Under the pieces are notes generated by a model that saw nothing but the letters and a program-made list of their open reading frames with translations, made no database searches and was not told where the DNA came from. Source: Undibacterium sp. CCC3.4 (lineage in GTDB: Bacteria; Pseudomonadota; Gammaproteobacteria; Burkholderiales; Burkholderiaceae_D). From it: 64,000 nucleotides of DNA. The stretch's first letter is position 1, and the number at the start of each line of letters is the position of its first letter. The position numbers and the translations under genes were made by a program. Of this stretch, positions 1-9,900 are shown in pieces. The stretch lies in assembly GCF_034347425.1 (NCBI RefSeq), contig NZ_CP133779.1:1798001-1862000 (forward strand). The letters run 5' to 3'.

Positions 1-446
1 GTATCGAGTTTGGCCTCAACTTGATCAATCTTTGCCTCGAGTTTGGCCTCAACTTGATCAATCTTTGCATTGAGTTTGGCCTCAACTTGATCAATCTTTG
101 CACTGAGTTTGGCCTCAACTTGATCAATCTTTGCACTGAGTTTGGCCTCAACTTGATCAATCTTTGTATCGAGTTTGGCCTCAACTTGATCAATCTTTGC
201 ATCTAAATTATCAATTTTTGTCTCGAGCTTATCCATCCGTGCATCGAGCTTATTCAAGGTGGTTTGCAGCGCAAGGAAATACTGCCCGATATCGACCTTG
301 TGACAAAATTGTTCAGTAATTTTTTTGTCTTCGGCATCGATTGCTTCGACCAGTAAAGCTGCGTGGACTTTGGCTTGGTTAGTCGGCACTCCGGTATTTT
401 CCAGAGATTCGACCATTTTCAGCGTATCAAACAGACAGGTAGACAT
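1..446 (-). CDS. Coiled-coil protein with 11-residue tandem repeats (partial)
   Basis: The ATG is at 446 and the frame stays open to the left edge, so the C-terminus is missing. The first ~50 residues (beginning MSTCLFDTLKMVESLENTGV) match the N-terminus of the protein at 13444-13800, so the two are paralogues. From about residue 75 the protein becomes a run of an 11-residue unit, KIDQVEAKLxx, with at least six copies in the window. Eleven-residue (hendecad) periodicity with I/V/L at regular spacing predicts a long coiled coil. The family resembles DUF1640/CCDC90-like proteins, which usually end in a membrane anchor; that end cannot be seen here. Function is unknown; a structural or membrane-tethered scaffold role is inference. 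Confidence 0.75.
   Translation of the reverse strand, partial: MSTCLFDTLKMVESLENTGVPTNQAKVHAALLVEAIDAEDKKITEQFCHKVDIGQYFLALQTTLNKLDARMDKLETKIDNLDAKIDQVEAKLDTKIDQVEAKLSAKIDQVEAKLSAKIDQVEAKLNAKIDQVEAKLEAKIDQVEAKLD
3..200. repeat. 33-bp in-frame tandem repeat array, six copies
   Basis: The core TTTGGCCTCAACTTGATCAA recurs at 9, 42, 75, 108, 141 and 174, exactly 33 bp apart. Only a short junction of about six bases (ctcgag, attgag, actgag, tatcgag) varies. Because 33 is a multiple of three, copy-number change keeps the coiled-coil reading frame on the minus strand. The array runs into the left edge, so the true copy number is unknown. Confidence 0.95.
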
Positions 447-538
447 ACAGACTCCGAGCTAACGCGATTTCATCGCGCTCATAAGTCTATTGTATGAAAT
501 TTTTCGGAAAAATAAAACTGCTGCCGACCAGCGGTCGA

Positions 539-1378
539 TCAGACTGCGCGCGCTTGTCCGCCGGAAACTCTTTCGTGGCCCGGCAGGTCGCGCCAACTGC
601 TCACTGAGGTAAAGCCAGCCGCTGACAGCAAATCGCGCACGGCGGCAGCTTGGTCGTAGCCGTGTTCGAGCAAGAGCCAACCGTCGGGACTGAGATGGGC
701 GCGTGCAGCACCGATGATGTGACGGTAAGCGAGCAAACCATCGCCATGATCGGTCAGTGCATCGAGCGGTTCAAAGCGCAAATCGCCTTGGCTCAGATGG
801 GGGTCGCCGGCGACGATATAGGGTGGGTTGCTGACGATGCTTGCGAAGCGGCGAGTGCTGACGGCAGCAAACCAATCACTGTGCAGCAGTTCGAGTTCGG
901 TCTGTGGCAGCAGTTCTTGCGCATTCTGGCGTGCTACATCGAGCGCCGCCATGCTACGATCGAGCGCCGTCACGCTCAAATCGCTGCGTTGGCTGGCGAT
1001 AGCAATGGCGATGGCACCGGAGCCAGTACCCAGGTCGAGCAGGGTGGAATGCGGTGCCGCGTGGGCCAAGGCCAAGTCGACTAATAATTCGGTATCGGCG
1101 CGCGGGATCAATACTGCCGGCGTGGTGTGAAAAGACAGCCCGTAAAATTCGCGCCTGCCAGTCAGGTAGGCGATCGGTTCACCGGCTTGCCGCCGCCTTA
1201 CCAAGGCTTCAAATTGCGCCGCTTGGCTGGTACTGAGCAGGGTTTCCGAGCGCGTGATCAATTCAATCCGTGACAGGCCGCTGGCATGCATGAGTAAGCT
1301 GCGCGCCTCGAGCCGCTCAAGTGGCGCACTGCGTTCGCAGGCGGCAACGCTGGCCGGAACGGGCACGCAGTACTGCAT
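539..1378 (-). CDS. prmC: Peptide chain release factor N5-glutamine methyltransferase
   Basis: PrmC (HemK) uses S-adenosylmethionine to methylate the glutamine of the GGQ motif in RF1 and RF2, which speeds peptide release. The 279-residue product has the family length. It shows the SAM-binding LDLGTGSGAIAIA segment and the catalytic SNPPYI motif that binds the target glutamine. The start ATG overlaps the stop of dsbB by one base (TGATG at 1376-1380), which indicates translational coupling. Its substrate gene prfA lies just upstream in the same direction. Confidence 0.95.
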   Translation of the reverse strand: MQYCVPVPASVAACERSAPLERLEARSLLMHASGLSRIELITRSETLLSTSQAAQFEALVRRRQAGEPIAYLTGRREFYGLSFHTTPAVLIPRADTELLVDLALAHAAPHSTLLDLGTGSGAIAIAIASQRSDLSVTALDRSMAALDVARQNAQELLPQTELELLHSDWFAAVSTRRFASIVSNPPYIVAGDPHLSQGDLRFEPLDALTDHGDGLLAYRHIIGAARAHLSPDGWLLLEHGYDQAAAVRDLLSAAGFTSVSSWRDLPGHERVSGGQARAV

Positions 1379-1878
1379 CAGCGGTGCCGTCCAAACAAGC
1401 CGGTTTTTTCACGCGAGAAAAACAGAAAAAGCAAAGTTATTGTAATAGCGCAAAACCATAACAGCGCCCACGCCGGCACCGACAACCCGAGGGTAGGCGG
1501 GTAGGGGGTATCGCACAAACCGTCGGCACGGAACAGGGTCGGCCACCACTGCGAAAGAAAAATTTTATTAAGGCCGGTTTCCAGCGGATCGATGCCACAT
1601 GATAATTCCGGGTTGGCCAATAAATGTACATGTTTGGCCGCCATCCCTACGCCGGTGAAAGCCGCCAGCGTTGCCAAGCCAATACTGACGCGGCGCGCAC
1701 CGCGCGGCATGGCCGCGGCGATTAAGCAAAACAGGGCAATGGCGAGAAAAGCATAGCGCTGCATCACGCACCAAGGGCAAGGCAGCATGTGCTTGACCAC
1801 TTGCAGATACAGTGCAGCAGCGATGAGTGCGACGCAAACGGTGGCAATGCCGAGTAAAACAGGTTTCGAAGAATGCAT
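1378..1878 (-). CDS. dsbB: Disulfide bond formation protein B
   Basis: DsbB is an inner-membrane protein that reoxidises periplasmic DsbA and passes electrons to quinone. The 166-residue product has four hydrophobic stretches and both periplasmic cysteine pairs: C34-P-W-C37 in the first loop and C94/C122 in the second. It lies between prfA and prmC, an arrangement that splits the usual hemA-prfA-prmC neighbourhood, and it is coupled to prmC by a one-base overlap. A DsbC-type isomerase is encoded at 43442. Confidence 0.94.
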   Translation of the reverse strand: MHSSKPVLLGIATVCVALIAAALYLQVVKHMLPCPWCVMQRYAFLAIALFCLIAAAMPRGARRVSIGLATLAAFTGVGMAAKHVHLLANPELSCGIDPLETGLNKIFLSQWWPTLFRADGLCDTPYPPTLGLSVPAWALLWFCAITITLLFLFFSREKTGLFGRHR

Positions 1879-1983
1879 GGAGGGTCGTCCGGAAAATGAG
1901 AGCGGTTGCCAGCTTACACTCTTTTAAAAGCGTATGCTCACGCGAAGGCTCAGGTTAGCGAGGATAGGCTTGCCCCGAAGTAT

Positions 1984-3063
1984 TTATTGTTCGCCTAATT
2001 CAGCCAGTAACTCGGCTTGGTGCTCGGCGATGAGGGTATTGCTTAATTCGCTCAAATCACCATCCATGATGAAGTCGAGTTTGTACAGCGTCAGATTGAT
2101 ACGATGATCACTCAGGCGACCTTGCGGGAAATTATAGGTGCGGATACGTTCGCTGCGGTCGCCGGAGCCGATCAAACTTTTGCGAGTGGCCGCTTCCTTG
2201 GCTTGTTTCTCGCGCAATTGGCCATCCATGATGCGCGTGGCTAACACGCGCAGCGCCTGTGCTTTGTTTTGATGTTGACTGCGACCATCTTGGCATTCGA
2301 CCACGATACCGGTCGGCAGATGCGTCAGTCGCACGGCCGAGTCGGTTTTATTGATATGTTGCCCACCTGCACCACTGGCGCGGAAGGTATCGATACGTAG
2401 GTCGGCATTATTGATGATGACATCGGCCAGTTCATCGGCTTCCGGCATCACGGCCACAGTGCAGGCCGAAGTGTGAATACGGCCTTGGGTTTCGGTGGTC
2501 GGTACCCGTTGCACACGATGACCACCTGATTCAAATTTGAGTTTGGAATAGGCCCCGGCACCGGCGATACGCACGATGACTTCTTTGTAACCCCCCAGTT
2601 CTGAGGGAGATTCAGACATCATTTCGACTTGCCAGCGATTACGTTCGGCATAGCGACTGTACATGCGTAGCAAGTCACCGGCAAACAGCGCGGCTTCATC
2701 ACCGCCGGTACCGGCGCGTATTTCCAACAAAATGTTGCGCTCGTCATTAGGATCTTTCGGCAACAACATTTTCTGTAATTCACTCTCTAGCGTGCTCATG
2801 CTGGCTTTTGCCAGTTCGATTTCATCGAGGGCGAAGGCTTTCATATCGGGGTCGCTGAGCATATCTTGCGCTTCTTCCAGATTGGCTTGCGCTTGCAGAT
2901 AGTTTTTGTACAGTGCCACCAAGGGGTCGAGCTCGGCATGCTCACGAGTGAGTTTGCGATACGTTTCCATATCAGCGGTGACATTTTCTTGCATCAGTAA
3001 ATGGCCAACTTCATCAAGGCGTAGAGCGAGTTGATCTAGTTTGGAAAGCAAAGAGGGTTTCAT
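1984..3063 (-). CDS. prfA: Peptide chain release factor 1
   Basis: RF1 recognises UAA and UAG stop codons and triggers peptide release. With the ATG at 3063 the product is 359 residues, the family's usual length; a longer open frame upstream reads through non-conserved sequence and was not used. Visible motifs are the codon-reading tripeptide in [10 protein letters not shown] (PxT), the peptidyl-transferase motif in [13 protein letters not shown], and the [14 protein letters not shown] segment. The methylase for its GGQ is encoded downstream as prmC. The spacing to hemA is 105 bp. Confidence 0.97.
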   Translation of the reverse strand: MKPSLLSKLDQLALRLDEVGHLLMQENVTADMETYRKLTREHAELDPLVALYKNYLQAQANLEEAQDMLSDPDMKAFALDEIELAKASMSTLESELQKMLLPKDPNDERNILLEIRAGTGGDEAALFAGDLLRMYSRYAERNRWQVEMMSESPSELGGYKEVIVRIAGAGAYSKLKFESGGHRVQRVPTTETQGRIHTSACTVAVMPEADELADVIINNADLRIDTFRASGAGGQHINKTDSAVRLTHLPTGIVVECQDGRSQHQNKAQALRVLATRIMDGQLREKQAKEAATRKSLIGSGDRSERIRTYNFPQGRLSDHRINLTLYKLDFIMDGDLSELSNTLIAEHQAELLAELGEQ

Positions 3064-3168
3064 ACGGGGCCTGCAGAAAAGGGTAAAGTCCGACGGTGGC
3101 CGGGCGCTGTCGCTTTGGCTTGGCAACAGTAAGGGCCGCAACAAGGCGGCAGGGCACAGTATACGTCG

Positions 3169-4458
3169 CTAACGGCGGGTGCGGAATAATTGCGGTAACA
3201 CTGCCGCCAAACGGGCGCGTTCATCGCCGCTGGCTTGGTGCAGGGCCTGTTGCGGGCCATGGAGGAATTTGGCAGTGATGCCTTTGGAAAGCGCTTCGAG
3301 TACGGCATCGATATCGTCACCGCGCGCCAACATTTTGCGCGCCCGTTCGAGTTCGCCAAGGCGCAGTTGTTCACTGCTTTCTTGTAAGTCTTGAATCAAG
3401 GGCACGACGGCACGCCCATCGAGCCAGTGCATGAACGATTGCACCCGGGTTTCGATAATGGCTTCCGCTTGCACGACCGCTGCTTGTCGCCCTTCAATTC
3501 CGGTCTGTACCACGCTGCCGAGGTCGTCGACGGTATACAAAAACACATCATCGAGTTGGGCAACTTCGGCTTCTATATCACGCGGCACGGCCAAGTCGAC
3601 CATGAACACCGGCCGATGTTTGCGCGCTTTGATTACGCGTTCGACCAAGCCGAGGCCGATGATGGGCAGCGAAGATGCCGTACAAGAAATAATAATATCG
3701 AATTGCGCCAATTGTTGCGGTAAATCCGCTAAGCGTATCGCCTGACCATTGAAACGATGCGCCAAGGTTTCGCCACGCTCAAGAGTGCGGTTGGCGATCG
3801 TCAGCGACTTTGGATTTTGTGCCGCAAAGTGCGTGGCACAGAGTTCTATCATTTCGCCGGCACCAATGAAGAGCACATGTTGGTCGGAAATTTTATCGAA
3901 AATGCGTTGCGACAAACGTACCGCAGCGGCCGCCATCGATACGCTGTGCGCACCGATTTCCGTATTGCTGCGGACTTCCTTGGCGACGGCAAAAGTACGC
4001 TGAAACATTTGGTGCAGATAGGTGCCGAGTCCGCCGGCCGCATCGGCTTGACGGACAGCATCTTTCATTTGCCCCAGTATTTGCGGCTCGCCAAGCACCA
4101 TCGAATCCAGCCCGGAGGCGACGCGAAAGGCATGGCGCACGGCATTATCTTGCGGCAATGTGTACAAGTGCGGACGCAGATCGGCGTAAGGCAAGTGATG
4201 ATAATCGGCTAAAAAATGTGCGGTGGCATCAATTGGATTGCTCGCCGCGCAGGCCGCATATAACTCGGTGCGGTTGCAGGTAGACAAGATTGCTGCCTCA
4301 TTATTGCGTGCGGAAGTGCCTACCAAGGCGGACTGATTACCAAACCATGCCCGCGCTGCCGCCACCGCCAGCGCAATTTGCTCGGGCGGGAAGGCGACTT
4401 TTTCGCGCAGTGACAGCGGCGCAGTCGTATGGTTGAGTCCGACGGCAGTGAGTTGCAT
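3169..4458 (-). CDS. hemA: Glutamyl-tRNA reductase
   Basis: HemA reduces glutamyl-tRNA(Glu) to glutamate-1-semialdehyde with NADPH, the first committed step of C5 tetrapyrrole synthesis. The product (429 aa from ATG 4458) begins [20 protein letters not shown]. It has the catalytic cysteine in [11 protein letters not shown], the [17 protein letters not shown] segment, and a Rossmann region around [15 protein letters not shown] five codons upstream is in frame, but ATG 4458 matches the family N-terminus. It is first in a minus-strand cluster with prfA, dsbB and prmC. Confidence 0.96.
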   Translation of the reverse strand: MQLTAVGLNHTTAPLSLREKVAFPPEQIALAVAAARAWFGNQSALVGTSARNNEAAILSTCNRTELYAACAASNPIDATAHFLADYHHLPYADLRPHLYTLPQDNAVRHAFRVASGLDSMVLGEPQILGQMKDAVRQADAAGGLGTYLHQMFQRTFAVAKEVRSNTEIGAHSVSMAAAAVRLSQRIFDKISDQHVLFIGAGEMIELCATHFAAQNPKSLTIANRTLERGETLAHRFNGQAIRLADLPQQLAQFDIIISCTASSLPIIGLGLVERVIKARKHRPVFMVDLAVPRDIEAEVAQLDDVFLYTVDDLGSVVQTGIEGRQAAVVQAEAIIETRVQSFMHWLDGRAVVPLIQDLQESSEQLRLGELERARKMLARGDDIDAVLEALSKGITAKFLHGPQQALHQASGDERARLAAVLPQLFRTRR

Positions 4459-4540
4459 GCAATAGTGAGCCAACGAGAATTAAGCCACCATTATAGCGCG
4501 TAGTAGCAGAGATATTTCATTTCCCCATGTTTGATCCAGC

Positions 4541-6937
4541 TCAAAGGTCGGATGCAGGGAGGGTGATCAGAAAGCTGCTACCCTCGTTGGGCGCGCTGGT
4601 CACACTGATCTGTGCGTGGTGGCGGTCGAGTACAGCTTTGACAAACACCATGCCCAAGCCCACTCCATCGTTTTTCGGTTGCTCGCCATGGCTGATGCGC
4701 TGAAACCGTTGAAACAAGCGGCTTTGCTCGGCGCGCGGGATGCCATAGCCTTGGTCGCTGATGCGGCAAAGAATTTCTCGGTGCGCCAATTCTTGTTTTA
4801 TTGACAGCGCACAAGTGATCGTCGTATCGCGTGGACTATATTTGATGGCATTCGAGAGCAAGTTCGTCAGTGTCCGTGTCATCAGACTGCGGTCTATCCG
4901 TACCGGAAAGTCAGCACCGTCGACTTTGGTGTCGATGCGGATGTTTTTGCTGCGCGCTAAGGACCACATTTCTTCGCTGGCATCGAGCAAGACATCTTGA
5001 AAATCCATCTCTTCAAAACGATAATCCTGTGATTCTGCGCGTGCTAATTGCACAAAATTATCGGCCAGAGCCAAGGTGATGCGTGAAGCTTTTTCTATGC
5101 GCAGCATGAATTCTTCGGCCGGCAAGGCGGTAGCGGCATCTTTTTGCAATTCCAATAGAGCCAGAATCGATGCTTGTGGCGCGCGCATATCATGCGAAAT
5201 GAAATGCAAAGTCTCATCGCGGCTGCGCTCGGCGGCGCGGATGGCGGTCAGATCGAGCAAACTGACGATCCAGCCGATCAGGCGATGCTGTGCGTTATAG
5301 CAAGGCGCGCTCTTGATTAACATATCATGCTGCTGAGGATCGCGTACCTCTATGCCTTGCTGCATATTTTGAGTATGTTGCAGGTCAAGGATATCCCACC
5401 AACTGAAACTGTGGGTCGGGTCGGCGCTGCGGTCTTGCGGCGGTGTCATCGAGGCGAACAAATAAGGCAGTAAAGAATCATCCACTTGTGGGAAGCCCAA
5501 ACTGAGGAAATAGCTGCGCGCCGCTTGGTTCGACAATAAGACGTTGCCATCGACCGTGGTAACCAGAGTCGCATCGGGCAGACTGGCCAAGCTGTCGCTG
5601 ACAAATTGACGCAAATCACGCACGCGGCCGGCGGCGACACGCATCAGATTAATTTTCTGTTCCAGAGCATCAGTGCTGCGCACCACAGCTATCTCATCAT
5701 TGAATTCCGGCAGCAGATGCGGCTCTTGTTCGAGCAAGTCGAATTCCTCGCCGAGATAATTGATTGCGGCTTCCAAACGCCGCCAACTCCAGAGCGGATA
5801 AGCAATCAGTAACACCAGCAAAGCGGCCGACGGTGCCAGCCAGAGACCGGCAAACCGCAAGGCCAAGTAAGCTACCAGCAAGGTGACGGCAAACAGTACG
5901 ACGATGCTCAGCAAGGCCTGACGCGGCGACATCCAGCGCAAGCTCAGTAAGGCCAGCAGTACTGGCAGCAAGTTGTACAGCATGGTGTCGCTGGTGTCGG
6001 CGAACCGGATTGCACGTTCATCGAGCAGACTGGCCAAGATGTTGGCGTTGATCTCTATGCCCGAGACGACGCCGGTCGTGCCTGATACTGGGGTCGGAAA
6101 GGAATCGGCCATGCCGGCGGCGGTGGCACCGATCAGTATATATTTATCTTTGAAAAAGCGCGCCGGTACTTCACCACGCAATACCGATACATACGGCACC
6201 GCTTGGAAATGACCATGTCCGCCGGAAAAAGCAATGTGCATCTGATAGTCGCGTTGCCAGGCACCGCTGCTCGGCGTCGCCTCGCGGGCCGCCGCGGGCC
6301 TGCGTTGTCCCGGTAAATAGCGCTCGGTACCGACGGCGGCTTGTTGTCCCACATCTTTGAGTGCCAGAGCAAAATGCGGCCACCACTGGCCTTGGCTGCC
6401 CTCACGTAAAAATACGCTGCGGGCGACGCCGTCGGCATCGAGTTCCAGATGAATATGACCAAGCTCGCGTGCCGCGTCGGCCAACAAGGCAATCGGTCGG
6501 CTGACTTGCAGGCCATTGCCTACGCTCGAGGATACCAAGGGCAGTACGACTTTGTTGCTTTCTATGAGCGCTTGTGCCAGCGCCTGATCGCCACCCAATG
6601 GCAGATCGCCGGCACTGGTCTCGCTTTCATTGAAGAGGATATCAAAGCCGATGGCTTTGGCTTCGGTGGCATGGAGTTGCTTGAGCAAATCGGCATGACG
6701 CTGGCGCGGCCATGGCCATTTGCCGAGTTCTGCCAAACTGTAGTCATCGATGCCGATGAGGATGATATCGCTGCGTGCCGGCTGCGGCATCAGTTGCATG
6801 GCACGGTCGTACAGCCCGAGGTCGATGCGCGCAAGATTTTTCAGACCACTCACTGCCGCACACAGGCTCAGCAGTAAGACCCCGAGCAGCAGCCACTCGC
6901 GTCGTGCGATGCGTTCGGTTGCTGGGCTAGCTGCCAT
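4541..6937 (-). CDS. CHASE2-domain sensor histidine kinase
   Basis: This 798-residue product starts with a membrane helix (about 15-30), followed by an extracytoplasmic CHASE2 sensor region (about 35-310). A cluster of three hydrophobic segments (about 320-385) comes next, then a linker and PAS-like region (about 440-560). The kinase core has H582 in HFISHDMRAP, an N box NLLSNAIKYSP, G1 DQGYGIP and G2 GVGLGMVFVK. It probably phosphorylates the response regulator encoded two genes upstream. The stop of the LysM/FecR gene is only 9 bp away, so the three genes are likely one operon. The ligand is unknown. Confidence 0.93.
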   Translation of the reverse strand: MAASPATERIARREWLLLGVLLLSLCAAVSGLKNLARIDLGLYDRAMQLMPQPARSDIILIGIDDYSLAELGKWPWPRQRHADLLKQLHATEAKAIGFDILFNESETSAGDLPLGGDQALAQALIESNKVVLPLVSSSVGNGLQVSRPIALLADAARELGHIHLELDADGVARSVFLREGSQGQWWPHFALALKDVGQQAAVGTERYLPGQRRPAAAREATPSSGAWQRDYQMHIAFSGGHGHFQAVPYVSVLRGEVPARFFKDKYILIGATAAGMADSFPTPVSGTTGVVSGIEINANILASLLDERAIRFADTSDTMLYNLLPVLLALLSLRWMSPRQALLSIVVLFAVTLLVAYLALRFAGLWLAPSAALLVLLIAYPLWSWRRLEAAINYLGEEFDLLEQEPHLLPEFNDEIAVVRSTDALEQKINLMRVAAGRVRDLRQFVSDSLASLPDATLVTTVDGNVLLSNQAARSYFLSLGFPQVDDSLLPYLFASMTPPQDRSADPTHSFSWWDILDLQHTQNMQQGIEVRDPQQHDMLIKSAPCYNAQHRLIGWIVSLLDLTAIRAAERSRDETLHFISHDMRAPQASILALLELQKDAATALPAEEFMLRIEKASRITLALADNFVQLARAESQDYRFEEMDFQDVLLDASEEMWSLARSKNIRIDTKVDGADFPVRIDRSLMTRTLTNLLSNAIKYSPRDTTITCALSIKQELAHREILCRISDQGYGIPRAEQSRLFQRFQRISHGEQPKNDGVGLGMVFVKAVLDRHHAQISVTSAPNEGSSFLITLPASDL

Positions 6938-6946
6938 GGCGCGCGA

Positions 6947-8638
6947 TCAGAAACCGGTGCCGACGTTGCCGTTGCCGGATACGATGGCGCTGCCATCACT
7001 GCTGGTCCAGCGCGCCGGAATGTACAGCTTTTGCGTGGCCGTGAAGGCCGCGACATAGCCATCGGCATCGGTGGCACGCACGCGCAAATAATAGACCCCC
7101 GCCGGAGGTCGCGGAATTTTCAATTCGGCCGTGCTCAATTCGCGTGACAGGAACAACTGCGAAAATTTCGGATCACTGGACATCTCGATGAGAAAGGTCT
7201 GACCGGCTTCCGCCGCCCAACTCAAGGCCATCTCGCTGCCGTTGGTGTCGCCGACCGTTGGTGCGGCCGGCGCGGGTAATTTTTGAAATGCTTCGGGATC
7301 GCTGTACGGGCCTTGATCGGGCTTGGCTGCGTTGATCACGGTAGCGATGCGCCAGAAATAGCTGCCATCAGCCAGCTTGTCGGTGCTGAAACTGAGCTGT
7401 TTGAGTGCCGGCTCATCGAGCACGACATCGTTGAATTCGCGATCGCGCGCCACTTGCAAGTGGTAAGCCTCGGCCGCGCTGGCTTCGGTCCAGGAAAAGT
7501 CAGTTTGTGCCGCGCGTTGCTTGTTTTTTGGAGTTAACGGAAACGGTGGTTCCGGACGGGCTTTGAGGGTGAATGCCGCCGTCATTGGAAAGCCTTCAAG
7601 GCCGTGCTGATCGATCGCGCTAAGACGGATGAAATACTGCCCATCCGGCAAGCCGTCAAATTTGAAATGCGGCTGAGTGAAAGTGTTTTCCATCATCACG
7701 TCCAAGGCCTGCGCATCACGCGCAATTTGTACATGATACGCCTGTGCCGCGGCCAGTGGTATAGCGTGAAAATTAAGCGTCGGGCGGATTTGCAGCAAGC
7801 TCGCGGCCTCGAGTGTCGGGGCCGCCAGCAAGGCGAGCGAGGGGCCGATACGGCTGCGACCGATGATGTTGCCGCTGCCTGCCGGCAACACTAAGGCAGA
7901 CTTGAGCGCGTGTTCAGCTTGATCGACCGCCACGGCCCCTTCGAGTACCTCGTTGGCCGTGCCATCGGCAAGGATGCCGACGCGGAAATGCGTGCCGCGT
8001 ACCCCGGCCAGCGCCAAGGGCGAGCGGACTTCAAAGCGACCTTTATTCTCGCTTAATTTGGCCACCCGCGATTCGACTTTGCCTTCAGTCAAGCTGATGG
8101 CCGTGCGTGGGCTGGCGGTATACTTAGTTTTCCGCAAGGTGGTCAAGACGATGCGACTGTTAGAGGGAATCGAAATCCGTGAACCATCTTCGAGCGCGAG
8201 GGTGACAAAGCCATCGGCACCGGTACTGATTTGTGTGCCTTCCGTAACGATGCTGCCGACCTTCAATCGGGTTTCATCGCCATTGATGCGTTGCGGATTG
8301 CCGGCCAGCGCCACCACACGTGCTTGGCTTGCTTCTTCCGGCAACAATTCCAAGGGAATCAAGATGGCGGTACCAACCGGTATGCTACGGTCATCGCCGA
8401 TGTGGTTGCGTTTGCTCAGGATCGTCCAGTTTTGCAATTTTTCGGTGAAGCGCAACGCAATCGCCGAGAGTGTGTCGCCGGCTTTGGCGAAATACGTCAT
8501 ATCCGGTGGCGTTGCTAGCACGCTACCTGGTGGCTTGGCGCTGTCGGCCGCGTTGGCTGCCAGAGGCAATAAACAGCAAACCAGCAGCGCGAGGCGCACT
8601 GGTGTGCCGCGCAAATATAAGATGGTGGGGGAATTCAT
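6947..8638 (-). CDS. Secreted LysM and FecR domain protein
   Basis: The 563-residue product has a clear signal peptide ending in ANAADS near residue 31. A LysM module (about 48-100, YFAKAGDTLSAIALRF) should bind peptidoglycan. A FecR-type domain follows (about 125-240), including GSIVTEGTQISTGADGF and LAGVRGTHFRVG. Two or three fibronectin-III-like repeats fill the rest (LSAIDQHGLEG, YFWRIATVI, YYLRVRATDADG). FecR domains typically relay envelope signals. Here it sits between a response regulator and a CHASE2 kinase, so it may feed the kinase's periplasmic sensor; that is inference. It ends 9 bp before the kinase start. Confidence 0.9.
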   Translation of the reverse strand: MNSPTILYLRGTPVRLALLVCCLLPLAANAADSAKPPGSVLATPPDMTYFAKAGDTLSAIALRFTEKLQNWTILSKRNHIGDDRSIPVGTAILIPLELLPEEASQARVVALAGNPQRINGDETRLKVGSIVTEGTQISTGADGFVTLALEDGSRISIPSNSRIVLTTLRKTKYTASPRTAISLTEGKVESRVAKLSENKGRFEVRSPLALAGVRGTHFRVGILADGTANEVLEGAVAVDQAEHALKSALVLPAGSGNIIGRSRIGPSLALLAAPTLEAASLLQIRPTLNFHAIPLAAAQAYHVQIARDAQALDVMMENTFTQPHFKFDGLPDGQYFIRLSAIDQHGLEGFPMTAAFTLKARPEPPFPLTPKNKQRAAQTDFSWTEASAAEAYHLQVARDREFNDVVLDEPALKQLSFSTDKLADGSYFWRIATVINAAKPDQGPYSDPEAFQKLPAPAAPTVGDTNGSEMALSWAAEAGQTFLIEMSSDPKFSQLFLSRELSTAELKIPRPPAGVYYLRVRATDADGYVAAFTATQKLYIPARWTSSDGSAIVSGNGNVGTGF

Positions 8639-8693
8639 GATACGGTCCTGTAGGGTAAATGCAATCCGGGTCAGCTACGCTGACCCGGAAAAT

Positions 8694-9386
8694 TTATTCT
8701 GCGGTGACTTGTTCGAGACGGTAGCCATAACTGTAGACGGGCGCGAGGCGATAGCCATTCTCGGGTCGGAGTTCAAGTTTGCTGCGCACTCTGGAAATAT
8801 GGGTATCCATGGTGCGCGAGGGAATATCGACATCGCGCGACCAGACTGCTTCAAGAATGTAGGCGCGCGACAGCGGTCGGCCGAGGTTGCGGAACAGCAA
8901 TAATGCCAGATCGAATTCTTTCTGCGTCATTTCAACCGCCACATCGTTGACGCTCAAGCGTCCGGCACGTGTTTCGAATTTGTAAGCACCGAATTGCAAA
9001 TGTTCCGACGCCGTTTGCGTCGGATACGCGCGTCGCAGCAGTGCTCGAACACGAGCAACTAATTCGCTGCGGCGTATCGGTTTGATCATGTAATCATCGG
9101 CACCAGCAGCGAGGCCGGCGACAATATCGTCTTCACCGGAGCGGCTGGTCATGAACAGCACTGGTAAAGTCGGCGAGAGCTTTTCCCGCACCCAGTGCAA
9201 AATTTCGGTGCCATTCAAATCTGGCACTTGCCAGTCGAGAATGAGCATGTCGTAACTTTCACGTCGCAGTTGGTGCAACATTTCTTTTCCACTCAAAAAC
9301 GGATGGCAAGTATGACCAGCTGCATTGAGGATAGTGCAGACCAGTTCGAGCAAATTATTGTCGTCGTCGAGTACAGCGATTCGCAT
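8694..9386 (-). CDS. OmpR/PhoB-family response regulator
   Basis: The 230-residue product has a receiver domain (1-115) with the acidic triad D7-D9, phospho-acceptor D51 in MLILDWQVPD, the conserved threonine in VLFMTSRSG, and lysine in YMIKPI. A C-terminal winged-helix domain (about 130-228) contains MTQKEFDLALLLFRNLGRPLSR and SRTMDTHISRVRSKL. It is first in the operon with the LysM/FecR protein and CHASE2 kinase, so the kinase at 4541 is its likely partner. Its target genes are unknown. Confidence 0.95.
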   Translation of the reverse strand: MRIAVLDDDNNLLELVCTILNAAGHTCHPFLSGKEMLHQLRRESYDMLILDWQVPDLNGTEILHWVREKLSPTLPVLFMTSRSGEDDIVAGLAAGADDYMIKPIRRSELVARVRALLRRAYPTQTASEHLQFGAYKFETRAGRLSVNDVAVEMTQKEFDLALLLFRNLGRPLSRAYILEAVWSRDVDIPSRTMDTHISRVRSKLELRPENGYRLAPVYSYGYRLEQVTAE

Positions 9387-9647
9387 GGGTAGTTACCGTT
9401 AAAGTTCGGCAATTGAAAAAGTGATGCTTCTCATTATATCGAAAGCAAGGAGGAAATCTTAGAAATGTGAAAAAATGTCAGCGAAAGGCGATCTTATTCG
9501 TTGCCTTGTAGTGTGGGCTGTGCGCCAAGCCAGACTTTAGGGCTGAATTTATTGCCGCATGGAAAATAAACTACTATTGCAGCATCCTGCTATGCGGTCG
9601 TATCGCTGCCGCAGGCAGGATACGAACTCAGGGAAGCGTGTGGAAAT

Positions 9648-9899
9648 TTATAACTCTGGCAAAACGACATTGACGTCGAGCACTTCCAAATCGCCTTGTC
9701 TGTCCAATGACACTTTGATGTCTTCGGGGCTGACCTTGGTGTACTTCGAAATGACAGCAATCAATTCTTCACGCAAGGCCGGTAAAAAATCATAACCATC
9801 GCGGCCAGTACGCTCACGAGCAATAATGATCTGCAAACGTTCTTTGGCCATATTGGCCGTTTTGGGTTTGGTATTGAATAAAAAAGAAAGCAAAGCCAT
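9648..9899 (-). CDS. minE: Cell division topological specificity factor MinE
   Basis: MinE stimulates MinD ATPase and drives pole-to-pole oscillation so that the Z-ring forms at midcell. The 83-residue product starts MALLSFLF, the membrane-targeting amphipathic N-terminus, and contains the MinD-contact stretch [16 protein letters not shown] 9899 was chosen because it gives the family length and starts one base after the minD stop. It is the last gene of minC-minD-minE. Confidence 0.97.
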   Translation of the reverse strand: MALLSFLFNTKPKTANMAKERLQIIIARERTGRDGYDFLPALREELIAVISKYTKVSPEDIKVSLDRQGDLEVLDVNVVLPEL

Positions 9900-9900
9900 T

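Noticed and set aside
1..200. Possible CRISPR array at the left edge
   Set aside because: The 33-bp period leaves only about six variable bases, far too few for spacers, and the repeat is coding.
21..206. Plus-strand open frame of repeated INLCxEFGLNL units
   Set aside because: It is the reverse-strand shadow of the 33-bp repeats; the minus frame has a proper start and a paralogue.
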